Assembly: GCF_041379945.2 (NCBI RefSeq)
Contig: NZ_JBFTXJ020000011.1
Coordinates: forward strand, 1-64,000
Length of the DNA stretch: 64,000 bases
Reading direction: 5' to 3'
Source: Aneurinibacillus sp. REN35
Lineage (GTDB): Bacteria; Bacillota; Bacilli; Aneurinibacillales; Aneurinibacillaceae
Positions 21,385 to 29,980 of the stretch are shown here, piece after piece (position 1 is the first letter of the stretch; every line of letters starts with the position of its first letter). The translations under genes and the position numbers were made by a program. The notes under the pieces were generated by a model, which was not told where the DNA came from, made no database searches, and worked only from the letters and a program-made list of their open reading frames with translations.

Positions 21385-22021
21385 ATTCCGTTGCTCTGTG
21401 ATAAAACGAATTAGCGTGTAGCTTATGCATATAACGAGGGGCAGAGTCTTTTGCTTGAGAAATAGCGTTATATAATGAATTGGCAATGACTTCACCCATC
21501 TTCATCACAACGCTCAGACGTGTATTTTGCAGAACAAAATACTCCATAAATCCACCAATGTTTACGATTCCAGTAATATGAAACGTACCGACTTCAGGCA
21601 ATTGCTTTTTTACACCTGCTCCTGGTTTAATGGGGCCGTGTGCTACAGAAATCTTACCGACGCTGTTGAGTTGTCCAAGACAGGCGTCTATGGCAATAAT
21701 AAGTGGATTGGCATGATTTTTCTTCACATAATCAATCGTCTCTTGAAGATTAACGGCATGTACAGGGGAATCAAGGGTGCCATAAATGGATACGTTATTT
21801 GGATACAGGCGCTCTAAATTCGATCCGACAATAGGACCCAGGGCATCTCCGGTTGAGCGGTCCGTTCCAATACAGAAAACGACAAGCTCAGGATGTCCGC
21901 GATAGACGCGGATCCGCTGTTGAAGGTGCTGGCTTAATAGTTCGGTGGCTTGTTCCTCTGAATGGTCAATACGAAACGGATTGGGCGGGTACATTTGTAC
22001 CGTATTGTTGTCGTTCACCAT
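21383..22021 (-). CDS. yyaC: Spore protease-like protein YyaC (DUF1256)
   Basis: A 212-residue member of the YyaC/DUF1256 family, which resembles the germination protease Gpr fold and is made during sporulation. The segment FCIGTDRSTGDALGPIVG near residue 50 and AIDACLG are the family motifs. GGGAGG precedes the ATG. Gene position near spo0J matches B. subtilis. Upstream on the minus strand, GTATA-N18-TATACTG loosely resembles a forespore sigma promoter. It is the only minus-strand gene with a known family in this core stretch. Confidence 0.9.
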   Translation of the reverse strand: MVNDNNTVQMYPPNPFRIDHSEEQATELLSQHLQQRIRVYRGHPELVVFCIGTDRSTGDALGPIVGSNLERLYPNNVSIYGTLDSPVHAVNLQETIDYVKKNHANPLIIAIDACLGQLNSVGKISVAHGPIKPGAGVKKQLPEVGTFHITGIVNIGGFMEYFVLQNTRLSVVMKMGEVIANSLYNAISQAKDSAPRYMHKLHANSFYHRATE

Positions 22022-22276
22022 GCGTACCTCCCGTAAAAAAAGAATGTTATCAGTATACGTCGAAATTTCGAAAAATATACTACAGTATTACTTTATTCAG
22101 AGGCCGGAGAAAAAGGGACAAATTCAGTTTTGCTTCTTAAAATGATTTTATTAGTGTTTATACCACTTGCTCGCTTGTATGACACAGAGTAAAGTGCATT
22201 TGGTATATGACGGGACAATCAATTTCTGCTATATTTTTGTACAGAGTATGATAGATACGTGATAAAGGAGATAAGC

Positions 22277-22552
22277 ATGCATACATGTATTCTTATTGCA
22301 TTTGACTCCACCCAGCAGGCGCTGCGAGCAGAAATGCTGCTTGAATACGCAGATATTGATGTGGATACGAGACCGACACCAAAGGAAATTACGGCGGGCT
22401 GTGCGCTGTCCATTGATATTCCCGCAGCAGATTTTTCCGTTGCCAGCCGCATAATTAGAGATGAAAAGGTAGAGATAAAAGGGTATTATCATATGGTAGA
22501 AGGTATGTATGAGCCTTTTGTCAAACAGGAAGAAGCTGAGTGTGAGGCATAA
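22277..22552 (+). CDS. DUF3343 protein
   Basis: A 91-residue protein beginning MHTCILIAFDSTQQALRAE. The ATG at 22277 is preferred for its AAAGGAG site. The pattern, RPTPKEITAGCALSIDI with a single conserved cysteine, fits the DUF3343 putative Se/S carrier-like family. The exact role is unknown. It lies 26 bases before the mechanosensitive channel gene and may be co-transcribed. The 255-base gap before it holds the yyaC promoter region, with no clear plus-strand promoter. Confidence 0.75.
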   Translation: MHTCILIAFDSTQQALRAEMLLEYADIDVDTRPTPKEITAGCALSIDIPAADFSVASRIIRDEKVEIKGYYHMVEGMYEPFVKQEEAECEA

Positions 22553-22578
22553 AAACAAGGACAGGAGGAGTCATTTCG

Positions 22579-23511
22579 GTGGATTTTACCAAGTATTATG
22601 ATGATTTTATCGTCTATATTACCGATGTGGAAAAATGGATTGCATTCGGTAAAATCGCATTAAAAATTATTGTCATTCTGATTCTGGCAAAGATCATCGT
22701 GAGCGTTGCCAGTGCAGCCGTGAACCGGATATTCCAACAGCGTGAAGAGACAACATCAGGAAGATTAGATCGTTTTCGAATGGATACGCGCCGCAGCCAA
22801 ACGATGCGGACACTGATTAACAATGTGATCAAATACACGATTTATTTTATTGCGTTTTTAAATGTGTTTACCTTTCTCGGCTATGACCCGAAGCCGCTTT
22901 TAGCAAGTGCAGGGGTGCTGGGATTAGCTATTGGTTTTGGAGCACAAAACCTTGTGCGGGATGTAATTACCGGTTTCTTCATTATTTTTGAAGATCAGTT
23001 TGCGGTTGGGGATGTTATTACTGTAAATAATGTAACCGGAACAGTACAGGAGATTGGTTTGCGGGTTACACGTATCAAGATTTGGACAGGAGAGGTATAT
23101 ATCGTTCCGAATGGCAACATTACAGAGGTGACGAACCTATCTGTAGCCAATTCGCTTGCGGTTGTTGATGTGAGCGTATCGTTAAATGAAAATATTAATG
23201 AAGTAATAAAATTACTAGAAGAATCAGCGCCAAGATGGCAGGAAGAGTACGACCAAATTGTAGCTGCCCCTACTGTCCTCGGGGTAGAGCGATTTGGCGC
23301 ATCCGATGTGGTGATCCGCATTATTGCAGAGTGTGAGCCGACGCAGCATTTCCCTGTCATGCGTGGATTGCGGGCAGATATTAAGCGGATGTTTGACGAA
23401 CGCGGCATCGAGATTCCGTATCCGCATATGGTAATGATTCCGCAACGTGGTGAGAATGAACAGGCAAGCAGTAGTAATAAAGATGTCAAGGACTCAAAAG
23501 CTTCATCTTAA
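22579..23511 (+). CDS. Small-conductance mechanosensitive channel, MscS family
   Basis: A 310-residue channel with three N-terminal membrane helices (about 22-45, 80-100 and 110-135). The pore-lining helix has LLASAGVLGLAIGFGAQNLVRDVITGFFI, shown here to residue 140, and a beta domain with FAVGDVITV follows. The length and simple architecture match YkuT/MscS-type osmotic release valves. It starts from GTG with AGGAGG about 9 bases upstream. The tail is short and polar. Confidence 0.9.
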   Translation: MDFTKYYDDFIVYITDVEKWIAFGKIALKIIVILILAKIIVSVASAAVNRIFQQREETTSGRLDRFRMDTRRSQTMRTLINNVIKYTIYFIAFLNVFTFLGYDPKPLLASAGVLGLAIGFGAQNLVRDVITGFFIIFEDQFAVGDVITVNNVTGTVQEIGLRVTRIKIWTGEVYIVPNGNITEVTNLSVANSLAVVDVSVSLNENINEVIKLLEESAPRWQEEYDQIVAAPTVLGVERFGASDVVIRIIAECEPTQHFPVMRGLRADIKRMFDERGIEIPYPHMVMIPQRGENEQASSSNKDVKDSKASS

Positions 23512-23533
23512 GAGAAAAAGAGGGGGTACGACG

Positions 23534-23731
23534 ATGGAGCACAAGCAGTTTGCGCTAGGCGACATTGTGGAGATGAAGAAGCAGCATCCATGCGGAACGA
23601 ACCGTTGGAAAATCATCCGGATGGGAATGGATATTCGATTGAAGTGTATGGGGTGTGAGCACAGTGTCTTAATCCCGCGCCAGAAGTTTGAAAAAAGCCT
23701 GAAAAAAGTATTGGTTCGCGCAGAAGAATAG
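23534..23731 (+). CDS. DUF951 protein (YyzM-like)
   Basis: A 65-residue protein from the ATG at 23534 with AGGGGG upstream. Its pattern is VEMKKQHPCGTNRWKIIRMG and then CMGCEHSVLIPR, giving a C-x-G-T-N motif and a CxxC pair that suggest metal binding. The family sits next to ychF (yyaF) across Bacilli, as here. Function is unknown; a nucleic-acid or ribosome-linked role is only a guess. Confidence 0.85.
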   Translation: MEHKQFALGDIVEMKKQHPCGTNRWKIIRMGMDIRLKCMGCEHSVLIPRQKFEKSLKKVLVRAEE

Positions 23732-23740
23732 GCAGTACAG

Positions 23741-23781
23741 CAAAAAGCGAAGACAACGTGGATGCGGTCTTCGCTTTTTGT
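23741..23781 (+). terminator. Terminator after the DUF951 gene
   Basis: AAAAAGCGAAGAC pairs with GTCTTCGCTTTTT. The symmetric A and T tracts would also allow it to end the minus-strand gene next to it. Confidence 0.85.
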
Positions 23782-23786
23782 ATGGA

Positions 23787-23939
23787 CTATTGTGGTTTGG
23801 ATTGAGCACTTTCAAAAGCCATCAGCAAAATCGGCTTCTTCATCTCTTCAGTTAGCTGTCTTTCGAGAGCTTGAATCTTATCCACCTCTTTCTCGGATAG
23901 AGCAGCAGGCGGAAATTCTTGTAAGTATTCGTTTGCCAT
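23787..23939 (-). CDS. Small 50-residue protein of unknown function
   Basis: An uninterrupted minus-strand reading frame coding for a mostly helical, acidic protein that begins MANEYLQEFPPAALSEKEV and ends SAQSKPQ. The ATG has a near-perfect GAGGAGGTGACACC ribosome site, and the stop lies 6 bases from a strong terminator hairpin. These signs make it a likely real gene rather than chance. I do not recognise a family. It lies between the DUF951 gene and ychF, facing away from both, inside a gap that otherwise has no gene. Confidence 0.75.
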   Translation of the reverse strand: MANEYLQEFPPAALSEKEVDKIQALERQLTEEMKKPILLMAFESAQSKPQ

Positions 23940-24001
23940 CGGTGTCACCTCCTCGCCATAGTATGTCCTGCAATGGCAAATTAAAGAGGATGAAGTTTGC
24001 T

Positions 24002-24030
24002 TTTTTACAGCCGAGCAATCATGCTATAAT
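24002..24030 (+). promoter_or_regulatory. ychF promoter
   Basis: TATAAT at 24025-24030 with a weak T-rich -35 (TTTTTA, 17-base spacer), 45 bases before ychF. Confidence 0.55.
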
Positions 24031-24074
24031 GGTGAAAGTGTTTTTGGAAATTAAAATGAGGAGTGTTTACATAC

Positions 24075-25181
24075 ATGGCGAATTCTTGTGGGATTGTAGG
24101 TCTTCCGAACGTAGGGAAGTCTACACTGTTTAATGCAATTACACAGGCGGGGGCCGAGTCTGCCAACTACCCGTTCTGTACCATTGAGCCAAATGTCGGC
24201 ATCGTAGAGGTGCCAGATGAGCGACTTAAAAAGTTGACGGAGATCGTAGTACCGAATCGGACCGTACCTACTGCCTTCCAATTTGTCGATATCGCAGGCT
24301 TGGTGCGTGGTGCCAGCAAAGGGGAAGGTCTCGGCAATCAGTTCCTATCCCATATCCGGGAAGTGGATGCGATTGCGCACGTTGTACGCTGCTTCGAAGA
24401 TGAGAACATTACGCACGTGGAAGGAAAAATCGACCCGATTAACGATATTACGACCATTAATCTAGAGCTGATTCTTGCGGACCTAGAATCCGTGGAGCGA
24501 CGCGTTGATCGTCTAGGCCGGAAAGTAAAGTCAGGGGATAAGGAAGCAAAAGTAGAATATGATGTTCTGATCAAGCTAAAGGAAGCGTTGGAGAACGAGA
24601 AACCAGCCCGTAGCCTTGAGTTGACAGATGATGAGAAGAAACTTGTGAAGCATTTTCATCTGTTGACGATGAAGCCCGTATTGTATGTGACAAATGTAAG
24701 CGAAGATGGCATCCATGAAGCGGAACAAGGTCAAAATCCGCATGTGGAAAAGGTTAGAGAGTTTGCTGAAGCGGAAGGATCAGGCGTTGTCATCATCTCC
24801 GCCAAAGTAGAGTCGGAAATTGCGGAGATGGATGAAGAAGACAAGGCAATGTTCCTAGAAGAACTTGGACTGCAAGAGTCAGGGCTGGATCGCCTGATCC
24901 GTGAAGCCTATACGCTCCTTGGTCTCATTACGTACTTTACCGCAGGGGTACAGGAAGTGCGCGCATGGACGATTCGACGCGGCACGAAGGCGCCTCAGGC
25001 GGCTGCTGTGATCCATAATGATTTTGAACGCGGCTTTATTCGCGCGGAAGTGGTCGCATATGATGATCTAATCGCTGCCGGTTCTACAGCGCAGGCGAAA
25101 GAAAATGGTAAATTCCGTTTAGAGGGAAAAGAGTACGTTGTAGCGGACGGAGATGTAATGCATTTCCGATTCAATGTATAA
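24075..25181 (+). CDS. ychF: Redox-regulated ATPase YchF
   Basis: An Obg-related P-loop protein of 368 residues, [21 protein letters not shown]. It has G1 GLPNVGKS and G3 [12 protein letters not shown]; the G4 region carries TNVSEDG instead of NKxD, which explains the ATP preference known for YchF. A coiled-coil insert and a C-terminal TGS domain ([15 protein letters not shown]) follow. The length fits the 366 of B. subtilis YyaF. AGGAG is about 12 bases upstream of the chosen ATG; a GTG at 24063 is nearer but too close to that site. Confidence 0.95.
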   Translation: MANSCGIVGLPNVGKSTLFNAITQAGAESANYPFCTIEPNVGIVEVPDERLKKLTEIVVPNRTVPTAFQFVDIAGLVRGASKGEGLGNQFLSHIREVDAIAHVVRCFEDENITHVEGKIDPINDITTINLELILADLESVERRVDRLGRKVKSGDKEAKVEYDVLIKLKEALENEKPARSLELTDDEKKLVKHFHLLTMKPVLYVTNVSEDGIHEAEQGQNPHVEKVREFAEAEGSGVVIISAKVESEIAEMDEEDKAMFLEELGLQESGLDRLIREAYTLLGLITYFTAGVQEVRAWTIRRGTKAPQAAAVIHNDFERGFIRAEVVAYDDLIAAGSTAQAKENGKFRLEGKEYVVADGDVMHFRFNV

Positions 25182-25204
25182 CAGTAAATCGGTTTAAAAA
25201 ATAC

Positions 25205-25233
25205 TTGCAGTGGATATTTAATTTCAGTATAAT
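25205..25233 (+). promoter_or_regulatory. rpsF operon promoter
   Basis: TTGCAG (25205-25210), a 17-base spacer and TATAAT (25228-25233). Confidence 0.8.
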
Positions 25234-25282
25234 TGTAAAATGCGAGTTTAGAATTGCCACGTGTGAAACGGGCTCGCTCCTT

Positions 25283-25304
25283 GTCCCATAATATGATGGG
25301 ACCG
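25283..25304 (+). promoter_or_regulatory. Candidate S6:S18 autoregulatory leader hairpin
   Basis: GTCCCAT (25283-25289) pairs with ATGGGAC (25296-25302) and is followed at once by CG, forming a stem bordered by a CCG triplet just before the rpsF ribosome site. The S6:S18 complex binds a conserved CCG-containing leader structure before rpsF in many bacteria, so feedback control is inferred. Confidence 0.5.
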
Positions 25305-25329
25305 CTTAGACCAAAAGGAGGTGAATAGT

Positions 25330-25620
25330 ATGCGCAAATACGAAGTTATGTACATCTTGCGCCCGGACCTTCAAGAAGAAGCCGCAAAAGCAAACGTTGA
25401 ACGTTACTCCAATGTAATTACGGAGGGCGGCGGCCAAATGGAGAAGGTTAATGAAATGGGCAAAAAGCGTCTGGCATATGAAATCGAAGATCATCGTGAA
25501 GGTTTCTACGTGCTCATGAACTTCCAATCCGAGCCGCAGGCTGTTACTGAGATGGAACGTCTGATGAAGATTAGCGACGATGTGATTCGTTATCTTGTTG
25601 TTCGTGAAGACGAAAAATAA
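25330..25620 (+). CDS. rpsF: 30S ribosomal protein S6
   Basis: A 96-residue S6 ([13 protein letters not shown]). The ATG at 25330 is correct because AAAGGAGGTGA lies 6 bases upstream; the GTG at 25321 is inside this site. It is the first gene of the classic rpsF-ssb-rpsR operon. Confidence 0.97.
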   Translation: MRKYEVMYILRPDLQEEAAKANVERYSNVITEGGGQMEKVNEMGKKRLAYEIEDHREGFYVLMNFQSEPQAVTEMERLMKISDDVIRYLVVREDEK

Positions 25621-25644
25621 GTCTGATGATTTGGAGGGGTTATC

Positions 25645-26133
25645 TTGTTGAATCGTGCGATACTGTTAGGCCGATTAACGAAAGATCCAGAGCTGCGCTA
25701 TACACCGAGCGGAACGGCCGTAACTACCTTTACGCTTGCCATTGATCGTCGTATGACGAATCAACAGGGTGAGCGGGAGACGGATTTTCTTCCGATTGTA
25801 GTATGGAGCAAGTTGGCCGAGCTATGTGCGCAGTATCTGAAGAAAGGACAACAAGCCGCTGTAGAGGGGCGCATCCAGGTGCGTAATTACGAGAACAAAG
25901 AAGGCCGCCGCGTCTATGTGACGGAGATTGTGGCCGAGAATGTTCAGTTCCTGAGCGGTGGACAAGGCCAAGGCGGCGGAGAATCTTCGTATGCTGGAGG
26001 CTTTGATAAGCCGGCTTCTTCATTTGGAGGAGGCAGCGGTGGTGGCGGTCGTTCCCGCGATTCATTCAATGATAATCCCTTTGCTGACGATCAGCGACCA
26101 ATTGATATCTCGGACGATGATTTACCATTTTAA
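25645..26133 (+). CDS. ssb: Single-stranded DNA-binding protein
   Basis: A 162-residue essential SSB. The OB-fold covers about residues 1-105 ([20 protein letters not shown]). A glycine- and serine-rich linker follows, and the end DISDDDLPF is the acidic tip that recruits replication and repair partners. It starts at one of two adjacent TTG codons behind GGAGGGG. It lies between rpsF and rpsR. Confidence 0.97.
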   Translation: MLNRAILLGRLTKDPELRYTPSGTAVTTFTLAIDRRMTNQQGERETDFLPIVVWSKLAELCAQYLKKGQQAAVEGRIQVRNYENKEGRRVYVTEIVAENVQFLSGGQGQGGGESSYAGGFDKPASSFGGGSGGGGRSRDSFNDNPFADDQRPIDISDDDLPF

Positions 26134-26172
26134 TAACGCTTCGGTATGAAAATAAAAAAGGAGGGAATTCTC

Positions 26173-26403
26173 ATGGCACAACGTCGTGGACGCGGCAAGC
26201 GTCGTAAAGTGTGTTATTTTACTTCCAATAAAATTACACACATCGATTATAAAGATGTAGATTTGCTGAAGAAATTCGTCAGCGAGCGCGGTAAGATTTT
26301 ACCTCGCCGTGTGACAGGTACTTCTGCAAAATATCAGCGTATGCTGACAGTTGCAATCAAACGTGCTCGTCAAATTGCTCTGTTGCCTTACGTAACAGAG
26401 TAG
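26173..26403 (+). CDS. rpsR: 30S ribosomal protein S18
   Basis: A 76-residue S18, [16 protein letters not shown], from the ATG at 26173 with AAGGAGGG upstream. The conserved [19 protein letters not shown] is present. In the free state S18 pairs with S6, and the pair can repress this operon. The strong terminator after it ends the operon. Confidence 0.97.
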   Translation: MAQRRGRGKRRKVCYFTSNKITHIDYKDVDLLKKFVSERGKILPRRVTGTSAKYQRMLTVAIKRARQIALLPYVTE

Positions 26404-26415
26404 GATAGATGATAA

Positions 26416-26447
26416 AAGAGGCAGAGAGATATTCTCTTGCCTCTTTT
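26416..26447 (+). terminator. Terminator after rpsR
   Basis: AAGAGGCAGAGAG... pairs with CTCTTGCCTCTT and is followed by TTT. Confidence 0.85.
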
Positions 26448-26549
26448 TGCGTCTTATCGTGTGTTTGTTTGCCACATAGCGGATGTGTATGATAAATTTA
26501 ATTAGATTGTTTACTAGATGATGATGTGAAGGATTGAGGTGAAGCGTCT

Positions 26550-27542
26550 GTGCAAAGTAATGTGAGGGCTATGTTAGAAGGCGCCTTTATGAGTACGATT
26601 TTTCTCGTGCTCCTTCTTTTAACGGTATATACTCCCTTGAGCATTGTTGCCGCTTTTGCACTGCCCGTACCATTCTCGTTGTACGGATATCGTCACGACA
26701 CGAAGATGGGAATTATAACTGTATCGGTTGCCGTGATGCTCTCCTTTATTTTTACCAGTTTTCCAGGGCTTCTGCTTTCTCTGCCAGCAGCCGTTATGGG
26801 ACTGGTCATGGGGATTGCCTACAAAAAGAAAAAGCCTGCAGGCCAGGTACTTGTGCTTGGAATGCTGACTGAGTTGGCCTTTATGTTTGTTAGTTTTGCA
26901 TTGGTGATTGCGATTATGCAGACCAATCCGGTTAACGATATGATTAAGGGAATGCAGATGATGTCCAATCAAGTGTTTACCCAGATGCAGGCCCAGGTAG
27001 ATCAATCGATTAATCAGCTTCCGCCTGATCAGAAGAATGGGGCGCAGGGTAATCAATTGAGACAGATGAAGGAATCGATGGAGAGTATGAAGACGCAGCT
27101 TCCTTCGATTATCTCTTCGATTATTCCTACTATATTAATTACATCGTCTCTGCTTGCAGCTCTTGCAAATCATGCGCTTTTCCGCCGAATTGCACAGCGG
27201 ATGGGGATGCAGATTCAGGCGCTGCCTGCTTTACATAATTTGCGTTTACCGCGTTCGGTTTTGTATTATTATCTTATTGTACTCTTTTTGTTTATGATCA
27301 AAGAGATACAGGATTACCGATTTCTCTATATGATCGTACAGAACGCGATGTTCTTGATGCCGCTTTTGTTTAGTGTTCAGGCATTGGGCTTCTTCGCCTA
27401 CTGGATTCATAGGCGCAATCGCAGCAAGGGGCTTCTCGTTCTTGTGGTAATCTTATTTCTTATTCCGCCGTTTAGCTATATACTACTCTTAATAGGGGTT
27501 CTTGATGTAGGGTTTAACCTGCGGAATCGATTCTTTCAATAA
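26550..27542 (+). CDS. yybS: YybS family membrane protein (DUF2232)
   Basis: A 330-residue membrane protein with about eight hydrophobic segments: several in residues 12-125, a polar glutamine-rich loop around 130-190, and the rest towards the C-terminus. Order and length match YybS of Bacilli, always next to gdpP and rplI. The family resembles S-components of vitamin transporters, but no function is established. The start is a GTG behind AGGTGA. Confidence 0.85.
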   Translation: MQSNVRAMLEGAFMSTIFLVLLLLTVYTPLSIVAAFALPVPFSLYGYRHDTKMGIITVSVAVMLSFIFTSFPGLLLSLPAAVMGLVMGIAYKKKKPAGQVLVLGMLTELAFMFVSFALVIAIMQTNPVNDMIKGMQMMSNQVFTQMQAQVDQSINQLPPDQKNGAQGNQLRQMKESMESMKTQLPSIISSIIPTILITSSLLAALANHALFRRIAQRMGMQIQALPALHNLRLPRSVLYYYLIVLFLFMIKEIQDYRFLYMIVQNAMFLMPLLFSVQALGFFAYWIHRRNRSKGLLVLVVILFLIPPFSYILLLIGVLDVGFNLRNRFFQ

Positions 27543-27556
27543 TAGGAGCTGAGTAT

Positions 27557-29524
27557 ATGCCGAAGTTCCTGGCAAAACGCTGGTTTGGCTCGCATATCAT
27601 TCTTGCTCTCGTTTTTTGCCTGCTGGCGGCCGGATTGCTTGCCGTGTACGTGAATTGGTTATTTGGGCTGCTCGGATTGATGATCGTAGCGAGCAGCGGA
27701 TATCTTGCTTTTCATAATCAGCGGCTTTTTCGTGAGGACATGGAGAATTATATCTCGACGTTAAGCCATCGAATCAAAAAGGTAGGCGAAGAGGTTCTTA
27801 CCGAGATGCCAATTGGCATTGTGCTCTATAATGAAGAAAAAATCATTCAATGGCACAATCCATATGTACAGCAGATGACCGAGAGTGAAAGCGAGACGTT
27901 GATCGGCGAGTCACTGCTTGACGTGTTTCCTCCACTTACAGATATGAAGGAGAGTCAGCAGCAGGGTGAATTGACGTATCGTAAGCGTATATACGATGTC
28001 ATACATCGTCCGGAAGAAAGGCTTCTGTACTTCCAGGATATGACCGAGTTTAAAGAACTGCAGATGCACTATCGGGAAGAGAAACTGGTGTTAGGTATTG
28101 TCCATCTCGATAATCTTGATGAAGTAGCACAGGGGATGGATGAGCAGAGCCGCAGCTTTTTGCTGACGAATGTGACAGGCGCAATTACGAAATGGGCGCA
28201 TCGATACGGTATTTATCTGCGCAGGTTCTCTTCTGATAAGTTCCTTGCCGTGTTCGATCAGGGAACACTACAGCAGTTGGAAGCAACCCGGTTTGACATC
28301 CTCGATGTTGTGCGGGAGATGACGAGCAAGAACAAAATCCCAATTACGCTTAGCATTGGTGTCGGAGCCGGTATTGATACATTTATCGAATTGGGTGAAA
28401 TGGCGCAGTCAAGCTTGGATGTAGCGCTGGGCCGCGGTGGTGATCAGGCGGCTGTAAAAGTCAAAGATAAAATTACGTTCTATGGCGGAAAATCGAATGC
28501 GGTAGAAAAGAGAAACAGGGTACGTGCTCGTGTGATCTCTCATGCGCTGCGTGATCTGATGCTTGAGAGTGATCTGGTGTTGATCATGGGCCATAAGATG
28601 CCGGATATGGATGCGATCGGAGCCGCCATTGGGGTATTGAAGGCCGTTCATGCGACACAAAAACAGGGCTATATCGTATTGGATGAAAGCAATCCTGCGA
28701 TTGAGAGATTGATGCAGGAAGTAGAAGAGCATGAATATCTTGATGACTACTTCATTACGAGTGATCAGGCACTGCAAATGGTTACGAAACGAACGCTTGT
28801 CGTTGTTGTAGATACGCATCGTCCGTCAATGACTATTGAACCGCGCCTGCTAAATGCAACCCATAAGGTTGTGCTGATTGATCATCACCGCCGTTCAGAA
28901 GAATTTATTGCTGATCCTGTACTTATTTATCTAGAGCCGTATGCATCCTCGACAAGCGAGTTGGTAACGGAGCTTCTGCAATACCAAGGGGATAATTTGG
29001 CGCTTGATACGCTTGAGGCGACCGCACTTCTTGCGGGCATTGTAGTAGATACGAAAAGCTTTGCGTTCCGCACAGGCTCGCGGACATTTGAAGCGGCCTC
29101 CTTTCTCCGGCGCAAAGGAGCAGATACTTCGCTTGTCCAGGTGCTGTTGAAGGAAGATTTAACCCAATATATCCGTCGTTCCGAGATTGTTCAACATACA
29201 GAGATTCTCGGCGGCTCGATTGCTATCGCAACCGGAAAAGAAAATGAAAAGTACGGCCAACTGCTTATTGCGCAGGCAGCGGATACGTTGTTGACGATGG
29301 CTGGCATTGAGGCTTCCTTTGTCGTCTGCCGCAGACCGGACGATCTGGTGGCGATTAGCGCCCGCTCCTTAGGAGATTTTAATGTCCAGGTCGTAATGGA
29401 GCAGATGGGCGGCGGTGGGCATCTGAACAACGCGGCAACGCAGGTAAAGGATGTCACCGTTGAGGAAGCGATGGAACAGCTAAAACAAGCAATTAAGAAT
29501 TACCAAGGGGGGAAACTGAAATGA
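27557..29524 (+). CDS. gdpP: Cyclic-di-AMP phosphodiesterase GdpP
   Basis: A 655-residue enzyme that degrades c-di-AMP, a messenger for potassium and cell-wall control. Two membrane helices (about 12-32 and 34-52) are followed by a PAS domain that can bind haem in relatives, and a degenerate GGDEF domain in which the catalytic motif is replaced (FSSDKFLA region). The DHH domain carries [18 protein letters not shown] and IDHHRR, and the DHHA1 domain has [11 protein letters not shown]. It overlaps rplI by 4 bases (ATGA), so translation is coupled. Confidence 0.95.
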   Translation: MPKFLAKRWFGSHIILALVFCLLAAGLLAVYVNWLFGLLGLMIVASSGYLAFHNQRLFREDMENYISTLSHRIKKVGEEVLTEMPIGIVLYNEEKIIQWHNPYVQQMTESESETLIGESLLDVFPPLTDMKESQQQGELTYRKRIYDVIHRPEERLLYFQDMTEFKELQMHYREEKLVLGIVHLDNLDEVAQGMDEQSRSFLLTNVTGAITKWAHRYGIYLRRFSSDKFLAVFDQGTLQQLEATRFDILDVVREMTSKNKIPITLSIGVGAGIDTFIELGEMAQSSLDVALGRGGDQAAVKVKDKITFYGGKSNAVEKRNRVRARVISHALRDLMLESDLVLIMGHKMPDMDAIGAAIGVLKAVHATQKQGYIVLDESNPAIERLMQEVEEHEYLDDYFITSDQALQMVTKRTLVVVVDTHRPSMTIEPRLLNATHKVVLIDHHRRSEEFIADPVLIYLEPYASSTSELVTELLQYQGDNLALDTLEATALLAGIVVDTKSFAFRTGSRTFEAASFLRRKGADTSLVQVLLKEDLTQYIRRSEIVQHTEILGGSIAIATGKENEKYGQLLIAQAADTLLTMAGIEASFVVCRRPDDLVAISARSLGDFNVQVVMEQMGGGGHLNNAATQVKDVTVEEAMEQLKQAIKNYQGGKLK

Positions 29525-29964
29525 AAGTAATTTTTCTACAAGATGTAAAAGGACAAGGGAAAAAGGGAGAAATCAAGGAAGTTTCCGAAGGTTATGCACG
29601 TAATTTCCTGCTGAAGAAGGGGCTGGCGCAAGAAGCGACTACAGGCAACTTGAAGATGCAGGAAGCACATAAACAAAGTGAGAATAAGCGCAAGCAGGAA
29701 GAATTAGAAGAAGCGAAGAAATTGGCTAAAGTAATGGAGGATACAACCATTACCGTTACAGCTAAATCAGGTGAAGGCGGTCGTCTGTTTGGCGGTGTAA
29801 GCTCTAAGCAGATTGCTGAAGAGCTGAAGAAAGCAAATTTCAAAGTTGATAAACGCAAAATTGAATTGCCTGAACCGATTCGCACTCTCGGCTACACGAA
29901 TGTGCCGATCAAATTACATCAGGAAGTTACAGCGACAGTGAAGGTACATGTCGTTGAAGAATAG
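29521..29964 (+). CDS. rplI: 50S ribosomal protein L9
   Basis: A 147-residue L9 with the N-terminal globule [18 protein letters not shown] and [16 protein letters not shown], a long central helix, and a C-terminal domain with [13 protein letters not shown]. It starts inside the gdpP stop codon and precedes dnaB by 16 bases, the order seen in B. subtilis. Confidence 0.97.
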   Translation: MKVIFLQDVKGQGKKGEIKEVSEGYARNFLLKKGLAQEATTGNLKMQEAHKQSENKRKQEELEEAKKLAKVMEDTTITVTAKSGEGGRLFGGVSSKQIAEELKKANFKVDKRKIELPEPIRTLGYTNVPIKLHQEVTATVKVHVVEE

Positions 29965-29980
29965 AATTGAGGGATAGACC

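Noticed and set aside
25258-25272. CCACGTGTGAAAC before rpsF resembles parS
   Set aside because: The core is CACGTGTG and the left arm does not match; too many differences from the 16-base palindrome.
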